Source: Drosophila miranda | Taxonomy: Eukaryota; Arthropoda; Insecta; Diptera; Drosophilidae | Length of the DNA: 64,000 nucleotides | Assembly (NCBI RefSeq): GCF_003369915.1 | Contig: NC_046674.1 | Location: 11,904,001 to 11,968,000, forward strand | Reading direction: 5' to 3' | Shown here: piece by piece, positions 1 to 12,179 of the stretch | How the letters are laid out: the number at the start of each line of letters is the position of its first letter | How positions within the stretch are numbered: the stretch's first letter is position 1 | Notes under the pieces: generated by a model | Database searches by the model: none | What the model was told of the DNA's origin: nothing | What the model saw: the letters and a program-made list of their open reading frames with translations, nothing else | Program-made: the position numbers and the translations under genes

Positions 1-1355
1 GAAGATTTAATAAAGCGATAGATAAAAGGAGCATTTGTCGGTTTTTTAACGCACTAACTTTACTTAATGGTGCAAATGTTGGAGGTATAGGTAATTGCCA
101 CCAAAGGTGGGTCTTTCCGCCATAAAGGTAATAGTGGTAAAGGGGTATCTTAAACGATGCTGAATCTATTTGGCCCCCAACCCATTCGATGCAGAATGCA
201 GAATATATTTACGCAAATTATATATCAGAGTTAAATCACAAATAGACCTGAAATAAATAAAAAAATTTGTAGTTTTTTGGCCGTTAAAAATTTGTTTTCT
301 TAAAACATGCAGTTTATTTCGTCTTTATTGTTGCTATCTGCAGATGTTCCGAAAATCAATTTAGTGGATTTTACCCCGTACTCAATGAGTATGGGGGGTA
401 TAGTATATTATATTCGTTTGATTATCATTTTGAGACATTGCTCAATAATATTGTAGAAATTTGTTTCAACCTGTATACACACACATGTAATTTGGATTGA
501 ACAGTTTCAGTCTGACGCACATCTTGCATGTTGTATCATGTATAATACGGGTATATGTATGTACATACGGCTTGCTTTTAAACAGTTTTTGTATATTAAA
601 ATATAAACTTTTCAAATACCTGGGAAATAGGTAAATAGTAGTACATACTCGTATTGTATTTACTTGACAAATTCATTTATAATTTACATTTGACTTAAAT
701 ACTTAGCAATAGAGGCTAAACTTATAAATATAACTATCTCTAGCCTATTTATTAATATATAACAATTTATAAAAATTAAAATGCTAATCTTTAACTTCTT
801 CACTATATACGCTTACTTCGTAGCAAATACAAACTGCGTTCACAGCACGTTTGAATTAGCGATGCGATCCATAATATACGTACTGTGCTGTGCTACTAGA
901 TTTTACATATTTCTTTTGTGAATTATTTGAATTACATATTGCATTCCCGTTCATTTAGGATCTCTTTTTGATTACCAATTTCAGCTTAAAATCAGATACA
1001 AATAAGAACCTAAAACGAAAATTAAAAAAAAAAATTTCAAAACTTCTTTCTGAAAAAAAATTGAACTCTGCAATTGTATATATTACACGTTTCGTTTATA
1101 CAGTACAGCTATTGATTTAAAATGCTCCAAAAATTAAATAATTGTTAGCCATGTTTTTATTGAAGCTGTCTAAAATTACACAGTGCCTAGGGAAAGTCAA
1201 TGTCAACCTATTTTGGCCCTGTCTCTATCCATCCCTTTTGTTTCTAAATCAGCTGAAGCCGCTGGATACTACTAATGCCACCAGGCGGCACACTCGGGAT
1301 CGCTCTGACCACAGCTGTTCTTCAAATTGAATTGAATTGAAGCATACATTAAATG
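1..1355. other. AT-rich region downstream of Cdk12
   Basis: AT-rich sequence with short poly-A and (CATA)-like tracts and no ORF that looks coding. The part next to the Cdk12 stop is probably its 3' UTR: a minus-strand AATAAA lies at 1156-1161 and another at about 746-751. Nothing else recognisable is seen. Confidence 0.5.
1156..1161 (-). terminator. Putative polyadenylation signal of Cdk12
   Basis: AATAAA on the minus strand about 195 bases past the Cdk12 stop codon. It is the first canonical hexamer I noticed downstream; no transcript evidence is available. Confidence 0.4.
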
Positions 1356-4300
1356 CTAAGCATCTCCCACCATTGCTGCTCCGTGTGGGTGGTATTTGGT
1401 CGAAGATATTACCGATGGTGGCAGCGACTCTTGTTGTTCCCGCAGCTGACGGCGTCGCTTCTTGCTCCAAAGTTCATGACAGTCCTGCCATGTAGGCAAT
1501 TGTGGTGTTGGCATTCTGTAAATCATAACAGAAGAATGAGAATGATACTCATATAAACATAAGATTTAGGCATACTCACTCATCTGGATTGATTTTTTTT
1601 AGCCACGGGGACTTGAGTGCATCTTCTGCAGTTATGCGCTTGTCCGGATCCAGGTCTAACATTTTGTCGAGCAAATCAAGTGATGCTGCTGGCATAAACT
1701 CAAAATCTTCACGCAAGCGACGGCGATGCGTTTTCTTTTGCTTAAGAGTATGAAACAGTGGTAGCTTAATTACGTTCGGCCACACAGCGGGAATGGGCGA
1801 GCCGCAGATCTTAGATATAGTCTCTAATTGAGCCATCTCTGCATTGGCCTGAAACAGTGGCCGCTTCAGGAAGAGCTCACCGAGTATGCAGCCGCACGAC
1901 CACACATCTATGGAAGGACCATACCGTTCCTCGCCCAACAACAGCTCTGGGGGCCGATACCACAGCGTTATCACTTTGTTCGTGTACGGACGTTCCCGAT
2001 CATCGGCATTATACAGACGGGCCAATCCAAAATCTGCCAGTTTCACTTTTCCTCTGCAAAATGACGGTCGTCGTACATTTTTCAAACAAAAAGAAGAACA
2101 CAAAAACTATGATAAATACCTGTTGTTCATTAATATATTCGAACACTTGATATCCCGATGCAGAAAGTTCTTTTTATGGCAGTAATTAAGGCCGTCTAAT
2201 AGCTGCTTCATAATGCTAGCATTATTCTCTTCATTAAAGTCGACCATGCCAGATTCGAGCAGGCCCATGAGATCGTGGTCCATATACTCAAACACGAGAT
2301 AGAATGAGCCCTTGTCTTTACGAAACTCGACGGCGTCCTGCTTGTCTGTGACAATTTCATGCAAGTTGACAATGTTACGATGGTTGAGTTGCCTAAGTAT
2401 TTTGATTTCACGCACAGCCGTAATGGGAAAGCCTTCCTTTTCGTGTTCTAGCCGCACTTTTTTCAGTGCTACCATATCGTTCGTATGATGATCCCGAGCC
2501 TTATACACCTTTAAATGAGTACACAATAGAAATCAAGTTAAAAATGTATAGAATATGGAATCGTGCCACAGCTTACCTGTCCGTATGTGCCTTCACCGAT
2601 TTGTGCAATCATTTCGAATACGTCCACACATCGCTCGCCCCAGTCACGCACATTATTACGTGAATCCCGACGATTCAGTATCACTGGACGACGACGCGAG
2701 GCCCCCTGTCCACTGCTGTGGCCGTGCATATTGCCACTGCCGCCGGTTGCATCAAAATCTTCGGGACTGTCGATGACATCATCGTCGCCGCTTAGCTCCT
2801 CGCTGCCTGGTATTACCGGAGGCATCGGTAAGTTCAAGAGACTTTTATTGGCGCTGGAATTGGAAACTGTTTTCTCATCGTACTCCTTTTTGAGTGTCAA
2901 ATGCGGGGGCGATGGACTGGGTGCATTCACAAGGTCCAACGCATTCATGCCGGGTGGCATGGGCAACGATGTCAGACTCTTCGGTTTGTGGTTATTCCTA
3001 TTTGCTGAGATTGCTGCCGACAGTGTGCTTGTTGTTATTAATGAAGTTGAGGAGCTATCTGGGACATCGGAGCTGGGGCCAGGATTATGCACAAGCAGAT
3101 CGTGCTCTTTGTTTGGCATGGGAATGTTGTTGATATCCAAATCCGGTTTGCTGCCACCGCCGCAGCTGCTGGGAATTTCCAGTCCATTTGAAGTCATGCC
3201 GCCGCCTATGGTGGGTGTTGGCGTTGCACCTACACCTACGATGGCCACAGCAGATCTACAATCGGTCACATTCGGCGTATTACCATCTATCGAGGAACTG
3301 TTATCGTTTATTGTCAAGGCGCCGTTGCTGTTGCTGTTACTATTTTCTTCTTGACGCTCGATAATCTCCTTCAAGGCCTTTTGTCTTTTATGACGATCCT
3401 TTACCAACTCGGCAAACAGACTCGTTTCACTAATCTTTTTAATGTATTCCTCGCGCTTGTGCTTCAGATCTCGCGAGGCTGGCGATCGACTGAGTGAAGC
3501 TGAACTACCGCTGCTGGCCGAGCTGGGCGAGCGTTTGCGACTGCTGGTCCTTCTAAGACGCGACTTCGGCGAGCGACGATGATGATGGTAATGGGAGCTT
3601 GAAGCACCAGCTGATGATGGCGGCGAAGTCTCAAAGTAGCGCGAGCTTGCCCTCGGGGATCGCGAATACCGATCGGTGGAGGTGCCAGTACCAGAGGCGC
3701 GTTTCGAGGACCGTGTCGGCACGGACGTGGGTGAGTTTGGTGTCGTGTACTTGTGTTTGTGACTATTACCATGCCTAAACATATTTGAAATGCTTCCGCT
3801 GGAGGTCATGCCGCCAACAGGCGATTGCCGACCGCGTGAATGCTGTACACTAGGACTCCTTAAAGATTGAAAATAAAGATATGATTACTGTTCAAAAAAT
3901 ATAAGCAAAGTCCAATCCATACCTGGATCCACGCCTTGAATATCGCTCTCTGCTATAACGATCATATTTAGTAGAATGGTGCCTGCTATGCTCGAAGCCT
4001 GACATACTCATATCCCTGCCATCGTTGAACTTTCGTCGCTTGTGGGGCGGTGTACTCGGCTGATGATTATAGCGGTCTATCTCTGAAAATATTTACAACA
4101 ATTAGCTCTCTTATCGCTCATCGGCCATCTTATCGCTTCAGTGCACCTGAACACCGAATAGAATAGCTACACCTACCCGGAGACAAACGTTTAACTTTTC
4201 TCGCATCGAGACTGCCGCTTGGTCCCGTGCTCGAAGAATATCGTGGCTGATATCCATGATCGTGGCCAGACCGATGGTGCGCATTTAGATCGTCTTTGAG

Positions 4301-5288
4301 TGGACTCTGTACATATCGGGAGCTGCGTGAATCACGTCCATGAATTCCCGCTCCACCACTGCTACCGCCCGAGGTGGTGTAGAGTGCTTGTGGCGGAGTT
4401 CGAGGAGAGGTCCCATAGCGTGGTCCATTGCCGCCAATGCGTGGGGGAGAACGCAGGCGATTGCTCGTCTTATTGGTAACAGTCACCTGGAGATTGGTTC
4501 CCAGCGAAGTGTTGGGGGCATCACCAATGGACTCGCCATAATAGGCGTTATTACTGTTTGGACGCCGTGTGGGAGGCGGAGTGCCCGGGGATATGGGGCT
4601 GCTTTCCTTATGCGTGTGAGGTGTGTAGGAAGTTCCGGTGCTGACTGTTCGCTCGTTGATCTTATTCGGAACATTTGGCGGCGTGTATCGTCGATCCAGT
4701 AGGGCGTTTATGTCATCCGACATTGACTCAATGCTAGAATACGATTTGGTCCTCTTTTTCTTACGCTTCTTCGACTTCTTCTTTGATTTATGTTTATGCT
4801 TGTCCTTCTTCAGCTTCTTGCGTTTCTGTCGCTTCATTTCCGCCTCCAGTTCATCCGTGTCAATGGAATCGCTAGACATGTAGATCTGTCTACTCCAAAG
4901 TTCGTCCTTTGATGTTTTAGAAGCTTGCGCCTCCTCTCGATTATTCAAGGTGTCGCCTCCACCAGTTGGTCTCGATCCAGACACCTCAAGATCGTCAGTT
5001 TCTTCAGTCCGCCTTTTTCTAACAGGAAAAAAGTTTCACTTAAAAATATATGTATGGTATGCACATATATTACCTATAATTATCATAGCCTTCCTTTTCA
5101 GGCTTTGTAGCTCGACTACTCTTTGCGAACTGATTATCCGACGGTTGCTTTGGTTTCTTTGTGGTGTCACATCTGCTTGTCAGCACTGCGTCTGAGTCAA
5201 TTTCTCCTGCTTCGGGATCGGAAAAGTCCTCTGAGCTGACATCCGAGTACTCCACCAGTGCTGTCGCAGCTGCAGACGATGCATGCAT
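1356..5288 (-). CDS. Cdk12: Cyclin-dependent kinase 12 (RNA polymerase II CTD kinase)
   Basis: Kinase that, with cyclin K, phosphorylates Ser2 of the RNA polymerase II C-terminal domain in the nucleus. Exons in transcription order: 5074-5288, 4177-5018, 3923-4082, 2577-3858, 2120-2508, 1580-2053, 1356-1515. All junctions are GT..AG with matching phase and give about 1173 aa. The N-terminal two thirds is disordered, with a Lys-rich block near 4750-4830 and RS-like Ser/Arg runs in the 2577-3858 exon. The kinase domain follows: glycine loop [13 protein letters not shown], the cyclin-binding helix motif PITAVRE (PITAIRE type), [18 protein letters not shown] and [12 protein letters not shown]. The tail after the kinase is short ([12 protein letters not shown] region). 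The start was chosen at the first ATG, followed by an acidic segment ([13 protein letters not shown]); the ORF further upstream (5304-5507) looks like 5' UTR. CDK13 shares the architecture, but flies have one Cdk12/13 gene. Confidence 0.93.
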
Positions 5289-5698
5289 TTTTGCGTCCTT
5301 CGCCTAAGAACTCAAAAGGGCCGTAGGCACACCACCACGGGTGTCTTCCCGCTGCTTATTTATATTGTCAATATTCGTTGAAGGTATTTTATCCACTGCA
5401 GCTTTTTGGCTGTTTTTTCTTTTTGTCACACTCGAATTTTTCGTGAAAACACCATCTAAATATCCGCCCTGTCTTTTATTTACAATGCTGCTTTGATTAA
5501 CCACCACATATCACTTTGACTTTGGTTTTCACATGATTGTGATATGTGCCATTGCATGAAAATCTATAAAAGTAGGCTGGAAAATACGCTGTGCCACTCT
5601 GCATTGATCTTTGCGGACATCTAAAGCTTCGAGTCCGAGTCCCCTAAATATAAAATCGAAAATAATCACTTGTCATTTTAAGGTTATAAAGAATGACC

Positions 5699-5710
5699 GA
5701 GTGTGACCAA
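5699..5710 (-). promoter_or_regulatory. Motif 1-type core promoter element upstream of Cdk12
   Basis: Read on the minus strand this is TTGGTCACACTC, matching the fly Motif 1 (M1BP) consensus yGGTCACACTr seen near TSSs of housekeeping genes. It lies about 410 bases upstream of the Cdk12 start codon in the correct orientation. Function is inferred from the match and position. Confidence 0.55.
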
Positions 5711-6694
5711 ACATTGAATATGGAAAATGAAATCGTCTACAAGAAAAATAACGATAGAAATATTTCAGCGATAAATAATGTTGGACATCGTCACAAAAAA
5801 AATAATTTCATATGAATTTTGAATCACTTTGAATATACATTTTAATTTATTATATAAGAAAATCAAGAACATTTTTATATTGACCGCCTTCTACTGTTGC
5901 ATTACAACATATCTCTGTGCAATTTTTACAGAATACACTCTATATGAACACAGTTTAAAGTTAACAAGTTTTCCGATATCGATATTGGTCAACCCAACGA
6001 AGAACAACAAAATGCACTTAAGACCAAAATATATTAAATATTTTGGATAAAAAAAATTCAGTTTTTTACGAAACACATTTTATAGCACTGTTTTTACACT
6101 GTTGCGCGTCGGTGACGTATGTAGTATGGGAAGTATAGTTGTGTGTGTAAAAACATATATAATGTCCGAACACTTGCACACAAGGAAACTTGCATGCATA
6201 CACATGTCTTATGCAGATGTAAGAACGGATATATGGGTCATTTTATTGTTCTACGGTGTATGACTTACCAGTTTATATGCATTAATTATGCAAACGCCAC
6301 TTTGTGAATCTCGCACTAGTACTTTCAAAACCAATTTCTATTTACTCGGCATTGTGGAGAGCGAACACGCACTCGTTTGTCTTGCAAATTATTAAATAAC
6401 ACGATTATCGGTAAGCCGAGTCGTACTTGTTCGCTGTTTATGCTTTCAAAGTACGTCTTCTTACATCGCGACTATTTCAATTGCTTATATATTGCATAAA
6501 AATGTATACGAAAATTATTCGCAATGCAAATTACATGTCTCATTAGGCATTTTTCGGCATTATTAACATAAGAAAAACAATGCCATCGGAAGTGTGACCG
6601 CGGATTTATCGTTAAAATATACCATCCGACACTCAGATATATTCCAAAATATACCGTCTTGAAAATATTCCTTAAATATACTGACGAATTCAAG

Positions 6695-6835
6695 TTCTAT
6701 ATTCCTCGATTTTTATATTCCGTGGAATATTACTAGCTATCTAGATCTCTCAGCCCTGCCCACATAAATGTATCCAATTAATGAATCTATTTACTACTTG
6801 ATTGGCTTATTTTAAATACTTGACTTTGATTTTTG
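6695..6835 (-). repeat. Dispersed repeat, copy A
   Basis: Begins with an imperfect palindrome of the form ATATTCCGTGGAATATT, then ACTAGCTA, then a CCCTGCCCACATAAATGTAT segment and an ATTGGCTTATTTTAAATACTTG stretch. Near-matching copies occur at 7140-7300, 7366-7520 and, in the other orientation, at 22140-22255, 45530-45665 and 46195-46365. The family was not identified from sequence. Confidence 0.7.
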
Positions 6836-7139
6836 TTGTCTCAATTTTGGTTCTTTAACAACAATATAGCGTCTCGTATGATGAAAAACTGAACTTAGCC
6901 CACTTAAGACCCCTCTATTTAAGTAGTTCAACTACTTGAGGTAAATGGCGGAATATATGATCTATTGTAAATTCTTCTTATAGATTCATGCCAGTTTTCC
7001 TCTGACTTTAAAAAGAACCACTATATCTTTCACCTGAAGTGCGCTAAAATTATTAAATTTTCATTATTTTCAGTTGGATACTACAACACCCCCATGGTCT
7101 ACAATGGGTTAATGGTTCTGCGTCAAGGATTGGAAAAAA

Positions 7140-7300
7140 TATTGCTAAATTTTGATGTTCCGTCGAATATTATTAGCTATATGTAATATTTAGCCATGCC
7201 CACATAAATGTATACGATTGATGAATCATTTTTCTAATTAACTGGCTTATTCTTAATACTTGCTTTTATTGGATTTTGCGTAAAAAAGGCTATAGCGAAA
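7140..7300 (-). repeat. Dispersed repeat, copy B
   Basis: Starts TTTTGATGTTCCGTCGAATATTATTAGCTA and continues with GCCATGCCCACATAAATG and a GGCTTATTCTTAATACTTGC block, the same order as copy A. It ends near a run of ATAGCGAAATxGG sequences that recurs at 7310-7330 and 7520-7545. Confidence 0.7.
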
Positions 7301-7365
7301 TAGGTAAAAAACAAAAAAGGTTTTAGCGAAATGGGCAAACAAAACAAACGAACAGGGTAGTCGTT

Positions 7366-7520
7366 CATATTGCTAAATTTTGATATTCGGTCGAATATTA
7401 CTAGCTACTAGAAAGAAAGCCCAGCTATGCCCACATAATTGTATACAATTAATGAATCTATTTTCCACTTAAATGGTTTATTATAAACACTAGCTTTTGT
7501 TCGATTTAGTCTAAAGAGGT
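7366..7520 (-). repeat. Dispersed repeat, copy C
   Basis: Tandem neighbour of copy B with the same internal order: TTGATATTCGGTCGAATATT, ACTAGCTA, GCCCACATAATTGTATAC, then GGTTTATTATAAACACTAGC. The roughly 225-base spacing of B and C suggests a local duplication of the unit. Confidence 0.7.
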
Positions 7521-8299
7521 TATAGCGAAGAAGGTTAAAAAAAAAAACTTAATAAGTCGTAAGAGAAAAAATCGTGACAGACATTTAAATATAATTCTCT
7601 CTGCCAGGGGTATTTTGATGTGTAAGCAAGTCCGGAAAAAAAATCTCCCGCGAATTTCGTTCATGACTCGGTCAAAGCCGGTTCATGAACTACCACCATT
7701 TAAAAGAGGGAAAATTCAAACACCTACGAATGGAAGTTTCTATACCGAATGTTCTTTAATATAATATAAAATGAAACTTAATAGATTGATGAAATATACC
7801 ATTATATATATATTATTATATTTCGACGTCAAAATATACAAAAGTGTATATAATAGACCGTAAATGGTCACGGTATATTTATGACGTCACGTCACCCTGA
7901 ATGCCCTGAATTTCTGCTTTTGCAAGTGTACGCGATAGTATTTAATTTTCGAGAGTGCTGTAAAATGCAAACTTCTATTGTATAATCGTGTTATTAACTA
8001 TATACCGGAAATATTATGTAAAATATGCTAAGGAATATATTATGTTTAAAAAAAATAATACTTTTTGGATCCATGTATTGAAAAAAATAAAAGAATTAGC
8101 TGATCGTCAAATAAAATACAGCAGTATTTTATACAACTTTTTATCGGCGAACAGTGTTGATAAGTGAACGTAGGTCACTTTTTTCAACACTATTGCTGGC
8201 GTTCTCTTTCAAAATTTTCGGCTTGTTTATTTTTTTATGTAGCATTTGTGGGAATTTATTTTAAAAAGTGGTCAATCTAAGTACTTAACAAAGTAAACT

Positions 8300-10995
8300 A
8301 TGATGTCCACTCGAACTTTCGGAGAAACAATTGAGGTGAGCAGACTACCGCCATGCAATGTGACTATCAAATGAATTTTTAATTGTTGTTTGCGTTTGTA
8401 GGAGTACGAGGTACAGCACTTGTTGGGCAAAGGAGGCTTTGCTAGCGTTTACAAAGCAAGATGCCTGCACTCCCATCAAGATGTGGCAATCAAAATGGTA
8501 AGTGATACGCGTATGTGTTTTAGGAATATCTTTTAATTGGTGTACCCATAGATCGATAAGAAACTAATCCAGGGGACAGGACTCACGAGCCGTGTTCGAC
8601 AGGAGGTTGAAATTCACTCTCGCCTTAAGCATCCTTCTGTGCTGCAGCTGTACACATTTTTTCAAGATGTGAATTATGTGTATTTGGTTTTGGAGTTGGC
8701 CCACAACGGCGAACTGCAGCGCTATATGAAGCAGCACCTTTTGCGTCCCTTTACCGAATCCGAGGGGGCCACTATATTGAGGCAGGTGGTGGCTGGCCTC
8801 CTGTATTTGCATTCCCACAACATCATGCACCGTGACATTTCGCTATCCAACCTGCTGCTCAGCAAAGAAATGCACATCAAAATCGCCGATTTCGGCCTCG
8901 CAACTCAACTGAAACGACCTGACGAAAGGCACATGACGATGTGCGGCACTCCCAACTATATTTCCCCCGAGGTAGTTTCCCGATTGTCGCACGGCCTGCC
9001 AGCGGATGTTTGGAGTGTTGGGTGTATGCTCTATACTTTGCTGGTGGGACGACCTCCGTTTGAAACCGAAGGTGTGGAATCTACGCTCAACAAAGTCGTG
9101 ATGTCTGAATTTATGATGCCATCACATTTGTCCTTCGAAGCCCAGGACCTAATCCATAAGCTGCTCAAGAAAAGCCCACACGAACGCATTACTCTTGAGC
9201 AGGTCCTCCGGCATCCATTTCTGAAAAGGACGGTTGGTGGTTCATCGTATAGTACAACGCCTGGCGCGTTAAATGAATTCAGTCAAAGTCTTGCCAGTAG
9301 CGATAGCGGAATCGTAACATTCGCCAGCAGTAAGTAATGCCAACTATAGATCACTGTACGCAGAAATTGAATAATAATTCGAAATCTTTTTAAAGGTGAC
9401 TCTAGGAAATCGCACCGGCTTCGGTCTGTCGACAATTCTTCAGGACAATCAATGCCACAGATAATGGAAGAATATTTGCCGTCGTCTAATCTGGGCTACG
9501 ATTCGAAGGAGCATCGACCTATTTACGAACAGCATGGCTCATATCTACCAACACCAGGCGACCAGTTGGAAAATAGAGACGCCAAATGGCCAGGAACAAA
9601 CAACATGGCACCGTTCACATCGGATAGCGACATGATACCGTCACCTGTGGGTGAGAAACGCCTCTTAATGCCGCCATTAGAAACGAAAAGATTGCAACCG
9701 ACGCGTTATAAAACGAAAAATGCTATAATGAGTATTTTGCGGACTGGTGAGGTTGTCTTGGAGTTTGTAAAGTTTAAGGTCAAGTACAATGAAGATCGTA
9801 TTACTGATATTTGTCGCATATCTGAAGATGGACGACGTATTATAATCTATCAGCCGGATCCAGGACGGTGAGTACAACTACAAAAATAAAGCCTTTTATA
9901 TTGGTTTCAGCTAACATTGTTGTTTCAGAGGCTTACCAATAAGAGAACACCCACCAGACCCGCTGATACCAAGCGAAAACTGCGTGTATAATTACGAGAA
10001 TTTACCGAATAAACACTGGAAGAAATATGTGTACGCTGCCCGATTTGTGGGCCTGGTGAAGAGCAAAACACCGAAAATCACTTTTTTCAGTAGCCTTGGG
10101 AAATGCCAGCTTATGGAGACGATGACGGACTTTGAGGTTCGCTTCTATTCCGGAGCTAAGCTATTAAAGTCCTCCACGGACGGGGTCAAGGTGTTCAATT
10201 CGAATGGAGCAGTGCTTTCGGATAATGGCTGTGCGGAGGCACGCAATTTAATTGACCACGGAAATGAATGTTTCTCCCATTGCGTCAATATCAGTAATGC
10301 TCTAGAGCTCGCCCAGACAAAAGAGAACACGTGTTTTCCTGTCACAATTGGGCGACGGCCTGCCGCAGACATGCACGCGGGTCAACGTTTCGATGGTCTT
10401 AGGGACACTACAAACTTTGCATACTCCACTCCGAAATCAAATCAGGTAAATCGCTATATTTAATGCAATTTCTAGAGATATTACTCAAACATTATATTCC
10501 TATAGGGCTCAATTAACTTTTCCGTGAGCACCATATCGACGACTCGAAGTGCCTCGGACTACAATTCAAATACACCACGGCTCAACATGTTGGCTGCGCA
10601 CCAAAATGTTCCAATCAAACGTATCACCGTTCCCGAAATTGGAGTTGTTACGGAGGTACGCTTTTTCACATTTTATTTTGCACCAAATGCTAATTTTTGA
10701 ACCATTTCAGTTGTCCCATGGAGTTGTGCAAGTGCAATTCTATGATGGATCTATGGTCTCAGTAATACCAAAGGTGCAAGGAGGAGGCATAACGTATACA
10801 CAGGCCAACGGTCTGTCTACCCATTTTGGCAACAACGACGATTTGCCATTTGCGGTCAGAGATCGAATCAATCAAATGCCACAGTTGCAAATGAAGTTAA
10901 AGTGCGCTCCATTGTTGGGGAACGCCAGAAGTGTAGACTGCCATTTAATGACGCCCAAAACGACAACGCCTTTTTACAATCGCATGATAATTTGA
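8300..10995 (+). CDS. SAK: Polo-like kinase 4, centriole duplication kinase
   Basis: Ser/Thr kinase that licenses centriole duplication. Exons 8300-8335, 8402-8497, 8552-9329, 9396-9867, 9929-10445, 10506-10655 and 10711-10995 join with consistent phases to about 777 aa, close to the D. melanogaster protein (769 aa as I recall it). Visible: glycine loop [19 protein letters not shown] lysine, [20 protein letters not shown] and [10 protein letters not shown]. Just after the kinase domain [10 protein letters not shown] matches the DSGxxT phosphodegron that recruits Slimb in flies. The cryptic polo box ([16 protein letters not shown], then NLPxKHWKKY and YSGAKLL) and the C-terminal polo box ([15 protein letters not shown]) follow. 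The start at ATGATG lies upstream of the [12 protein letters not shown] kinase entry. Confidence 0.96.
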
Positions 10996-12179
10996 CAAGT
11001 TGTGCATCTGATATTGATATGTTATGTTAAAAACACTCTTCGATTAATATTGTATTATTAAATAAAATTAAATATATTTTTTAATGTCTTCAACTGTCGT
11101 GAATTTAAAACTGAATTTTTAATCGTACTCTTAGCATAACCAGGCAAAGGCTATTCTAAATTATCTATAAAACCACAGACGGAGATCCTGTACACATCTA
11201 TAATGTTATATTGAAAAACGTTAATAACTTTTCAAAAATTGACAGATTTAAATTTAAAAAATTTAATATTCGTGATGGGAGAGCGGCTAAGAAATCTTGT
11301 TTTATGTCATATGCTTCAGCCCTAACTAAAATCAAATTACAAGCCGTTCAGATCTATAAACAAATCATTTATTGAAGTGCTTAGTGTTTCAAAATCTAGT
11401 TGTAAAGTTTCGGGGTTAGCATTGTACGTGTTTTGTATACATATTACTATTAGAAAAGTACAAAATATTTTATTGTATATACTCGTATGTATAATAAATG
11501 TAAGATTAATGTGTGTTGTTTCATTGTCAGATATCAAAAGTGATAGACATATGTTGTACGTATTTTATGAATATACATATAACTGCGGCAACCACAAGAA
11601 AATGCCTCAGATGGATAGATGCACGGATGGATTTCATTACACTAATGTATTGGGTAAATTGCCTTTTTAATCAAGTGTATTCAGCAATTCAGAAGAATCA
11701 ATTTGAGCATAAAGTATTTATCAATTTATTGTGTAAGCTATTTGAAATAAAAGCATAAAAATACATATTTGATTATAATTTAAAAATAATGGATGTACGA
11801 AGCTTAATTTAATGGACGGTATAAATAAACATTTGAACGGAAAGCATAGGCAATGATAAAAATGAATGATAAAAGCGACAATGGATCAAATGTGAAGAAA
11901 ATTCAACTAGATTTTAGTTATATTTCGAATTAATTGCTTGGTCATACAACTATTGTCGAACCAAATCAAAATGAATGCCAATAACTTGTCAAATTAATAT
12001 AAAAAAAAATGTATACATCAAAATGTGTAGTCTTAATATTAGGTCTAAAAAAAATCTTAATTGTATCGTGTTGGCAGCATTGCACTAGTGCTGTGTTCGT
12101 TGTAACGTTTGCCAAAATGTCGCTCTCAAATGATGCTTGTCTTCTCTTTAAGCTCAAATTGAATCTTCTGAAATATGTC
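10996..12179. other. Convergent 3' spacer between SAK and M6
   Basis: AT-rich. The left end is the SAK 3' UTR; the rest probably holds a long M6 3' UTR on the minus strand, with minus AATAAA matches near 11368, 11469 and 11724. Short ORFs here have AT-driven composition and are not supported as genes. Confidence 0.5.
11061..11066 (+). terminator. Polyadenylation signal of SAK
   Basis: AATAAA 66 bases after the SAK stop codon, in an AT-rich stretch, consistent with a short 3' UTR. Confidence 0.6.

Larger units (their letters stand above)
5289..8299. other. Spacer between divergent Cdk12 and SAK, with repeats
   Basis: Contains the Cdk12 5' UTR and promoter side, a DRE-like TATCGATA near 5975, a second minus-oriented Motif 1-like site (AGTGTGACCG, 6591-6600), a group of GGTATATTT-type repeats (6610-6690), and three copies of a dispersed repeat (6695-7520). 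No ORF looks coding. The last 150 bases should hold the SAK promoter; a partial GGTCACTT lies at about 8173. Confidence 0.6.

Noticed and set aside
1249-1470. 73-codon minus-strand ORF overlapping the Cdk12 last exon
   Set aside because: It is the wrong frame. The phase-correct exon 1356-1515 ends at its own stop and gives the expected [12 protein letters not shown] tail.
2555-3354. Long plus-strand ORF of 263 codons opposite Cdk12
   Set aside because: Antisense shadow of the low-complexity N-terminal exon; no plus-strand splice sites or start context.
5304-5507. 67-codon minus-strand ORF just upstream of Cdk12
   Set aside because: No splice connection to the Cdk12 frame was found and its ATG lies well upstream of the conserved start; most likely 5' UTR.
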